Origin: Myoxocephalus aenaeus
Taxonomy: Eukaryota; Chordata; Actinopteri; Perciformes; Cottidae
Assembly: GCA_038501785.1 (NCBI GenBank)
Contig: JBAMJR010000042.1
Coordinates: forward strand, 1,964,501-2,028,500
DNA: 64,000 bases
Direction of reading: 5' to 3'
Shown: positions 62,896 through 64,000 of the stretch, one piece after another
Layout of the letters: every line of letters starts with the position of its first letter
How positions within the stretch are numbered: the stretch's first letter is position 1
Translations under genes and position numbers: made by a program
Notes under the pieces: generated by a model
Databases searched by the model: none
Told to the model about the DNA's origin: nothing
Seen by the model: only the letters and a program-made list of their open reading frames with translations

Positions 62896-63345
62896 TAGGG
62901 TGACCAGATTTGAGTTTGTGAAAAAGAGGACACTTCGCTCCGGGGGGGGTGGAGGAGAGAGAGAGAGAGAGAGAGGAGGAGGAGGAGGAGGACACTTCGT
63001 CACGGGGGGGGGGGGGGGGGGGGGTAGCAGCAGTGTGTAGCATGCCATGAACTTACATTTACGTTGAGATCGGTCGACCAATGACAGTTCTCTCTACAGT
63101 CAGCGCTTGCGCAAGAAGGTGAGGGAGATGGGAGATACCATTTCCAAAACGTGTAAGGGGGTAATAACTATTTTCCCGCACGTAGCAAAATCACGGACGT
63201 ACCATTTCCAAAACTTGTAAGGGGGTAATAACTATTTTCCCGCACATAGCAAAATCCCGGACGTTTTTGGAATCCCTGCCGGACGCTTTTTTTAGGTCTC
63301 GAAAAGAGGACATGTCCGGGAAAAAGAGGACGTCTGGTCACCCTA
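62896..63345. mobile_element. MITE-like element with TAGGGTGACCAGA TIRs
   Basis: TAGGGTGACCAGA (62,896-62,908) and its exact inverse TCTGGTCACCCTA (63,333-63,345) bound 450 bases. A 21-G run (63,004-63,024), (GA)n and a 64-bp tandem repeat lie inside. No clear TSD was seen. The superfamily is not named. Confidence 0.7.
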
Positions 63346-63690
63346 TTTAAATAAAACTCCAAAAAACAAGCACAAAAGGAGCTGTTTTGGCAAGCACTGA
63401 CGTTTAGTTGACCAATCAGTACATTGGATACCCCTATCGTGAATGTTTAAGTTAGCACGTTGAACCGGAGCTTATAGATAAGATAAGATATGCTTTATTG
63501 TCCTGCAGGGAAATCTGTTTTGGGCTCCAAGCCGCTGCATCACACAATACACATACACACATAGAACATCATACCTACAGTCATGAATAAACATGCTTAA
63601 AAACACATGTCAACAATAGTTACAAAATAATAATATAATAAAAGTAGTTGTGATCAACACAGATGATAAATATTCAAGTCACAATATATT
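62953..63690 (+). repeat. Duplicated segment, copy 2
   Basis: It matches 59,903-60,578 through the MITE right half and into the following LINE-like DNA, ending exactly at AATATATT. Beyond this point the two diverge. The G-run is 21 here versus 10 in copy 1. Both copies share the internal 64-bp tandem, so that arose first. Confidence 0.92.
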
Positions 63691-64000
63691 TCCTGTCTCT
63701 TACAAGGCCCGCTTCTCAGGCAGTCCAATAGACAATCGTAGAAATTGGAATAAAATCCATTAATTTGAATGGAATTGTTTTAGTGAGATTTGCTTTTGGG
63801 ACTGAATTAATCGGTTTGTGTTGAGTTCAACTTCAAACTGTCTTGACAGTGCCAACCCTTGAGGAGACAGAGAGCCTGAGGGTCCGCAATGGATGAAGCT
63901 AGCCTAGCTCATTAGCTGTGTTCCGTGCACTTGTGTTTAACCTTTCTCTATTAAAGTTCAAAGTAATGAGACAGGGGTCCATGGTGCAGCAGTGAGACCA
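63691..64000. other. Spacer to end of window, no gene
   Basis: Nothing recognised. Confidence 0.5.

Noticed and set aside
62689..63081. Proline-rich minus-strand frame
   Set aside because: It is the translation of the G-run and GA repeat inside a MITE.

Overview
This window looks like ordinary non-coding chromosomal DNA of a ray-finned (teleost) fish. The grounds are teleost-type repeats: tRNA-derived SINEs carrying the 'CCTTGAGCAAGACACTTAACC' type core, an L2/CR1-like LINE ending in 'GGTTAAATAAAGGTT', hAT elements starting CAGTGGTTCTCAA and CAGGGGTGCCCA, a Tol2-like hAT end, long (TA)n and (CA)n microsatellites, and AT-rich spacers. There is no bacterial-style gene organisation. No complete host protein gene is visible, and most open frames are chance or lie inside (TA)n tracts ('YIYIYI' runs). 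The window is best read as intergenic or large-intron DNA rich in accumulated transposon copies.

Layout. 1-5.6 kb: a 3' LINE remnant on the minus strand, a hAT element with an intact 8-bp target-site duplication (TSD) holding a SINE piece, a (TA)n block, and two adjacent hAT-type ends. 7.8-9.0 kb: a hAT element with TSD GTATACAA whose end has grown a (TA)n/CCTACATCAATAATGG minisatellite. 10.6-16.9 kb: a Tol2-like end, another hAT remnant, a SINE split by a 1.2-kb hAT with TSD CACTAGTC, and two Harbinger-type MITEs with 3-bp TSDs. 17-30 kb: mostly unique DNA with degenerate repeats and a few hairpins. 30.4-33.4 kb: the longest coding region, a broken LINE with apurinic endonuclease, a 2A-like motif and reverse transcriptase. 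It begins next to a short signal-peptide-like ORF. 36.3 kb: a tRNA-Leu(CAG)-like gene on the minus strand with a TTTTT terminator. 40.1 kb: an inverted copy of the Harbinger MITE. 44.3-46.0 kb: a longer hAT copy, same family as 7.8 kb but inverted, retaining a transposase fragment. 52.6-54.3 kb: an element bounded by TACACTGAAAAA inverted ends that carries spliced-looking, frameshifted exons on the minus strand. 58.3 kb: a convincing internal exon with stops in all frames, perhaps a 5'-UTR or non-coding exon. 59.9-63.7 kb: a duplicated 0.7-kb segment made of part of a MITE plus a LINE fragment.

The elements do not form a pathway. Most are non-autonomous or broken copies that depend on proteins encoded elsewhere. 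I found no clear new biological system. The points most worth a second look are the element with captured exons (52.8-54.3 kb), the orphan exon at 58.3 kb, the 2A-like segment in the LINE, the signal-peptide-like start beside it, and the minisatellite that grew inside one hAT copy. Family names rest on remembered terminal motifs and TSDs, not on a database search.
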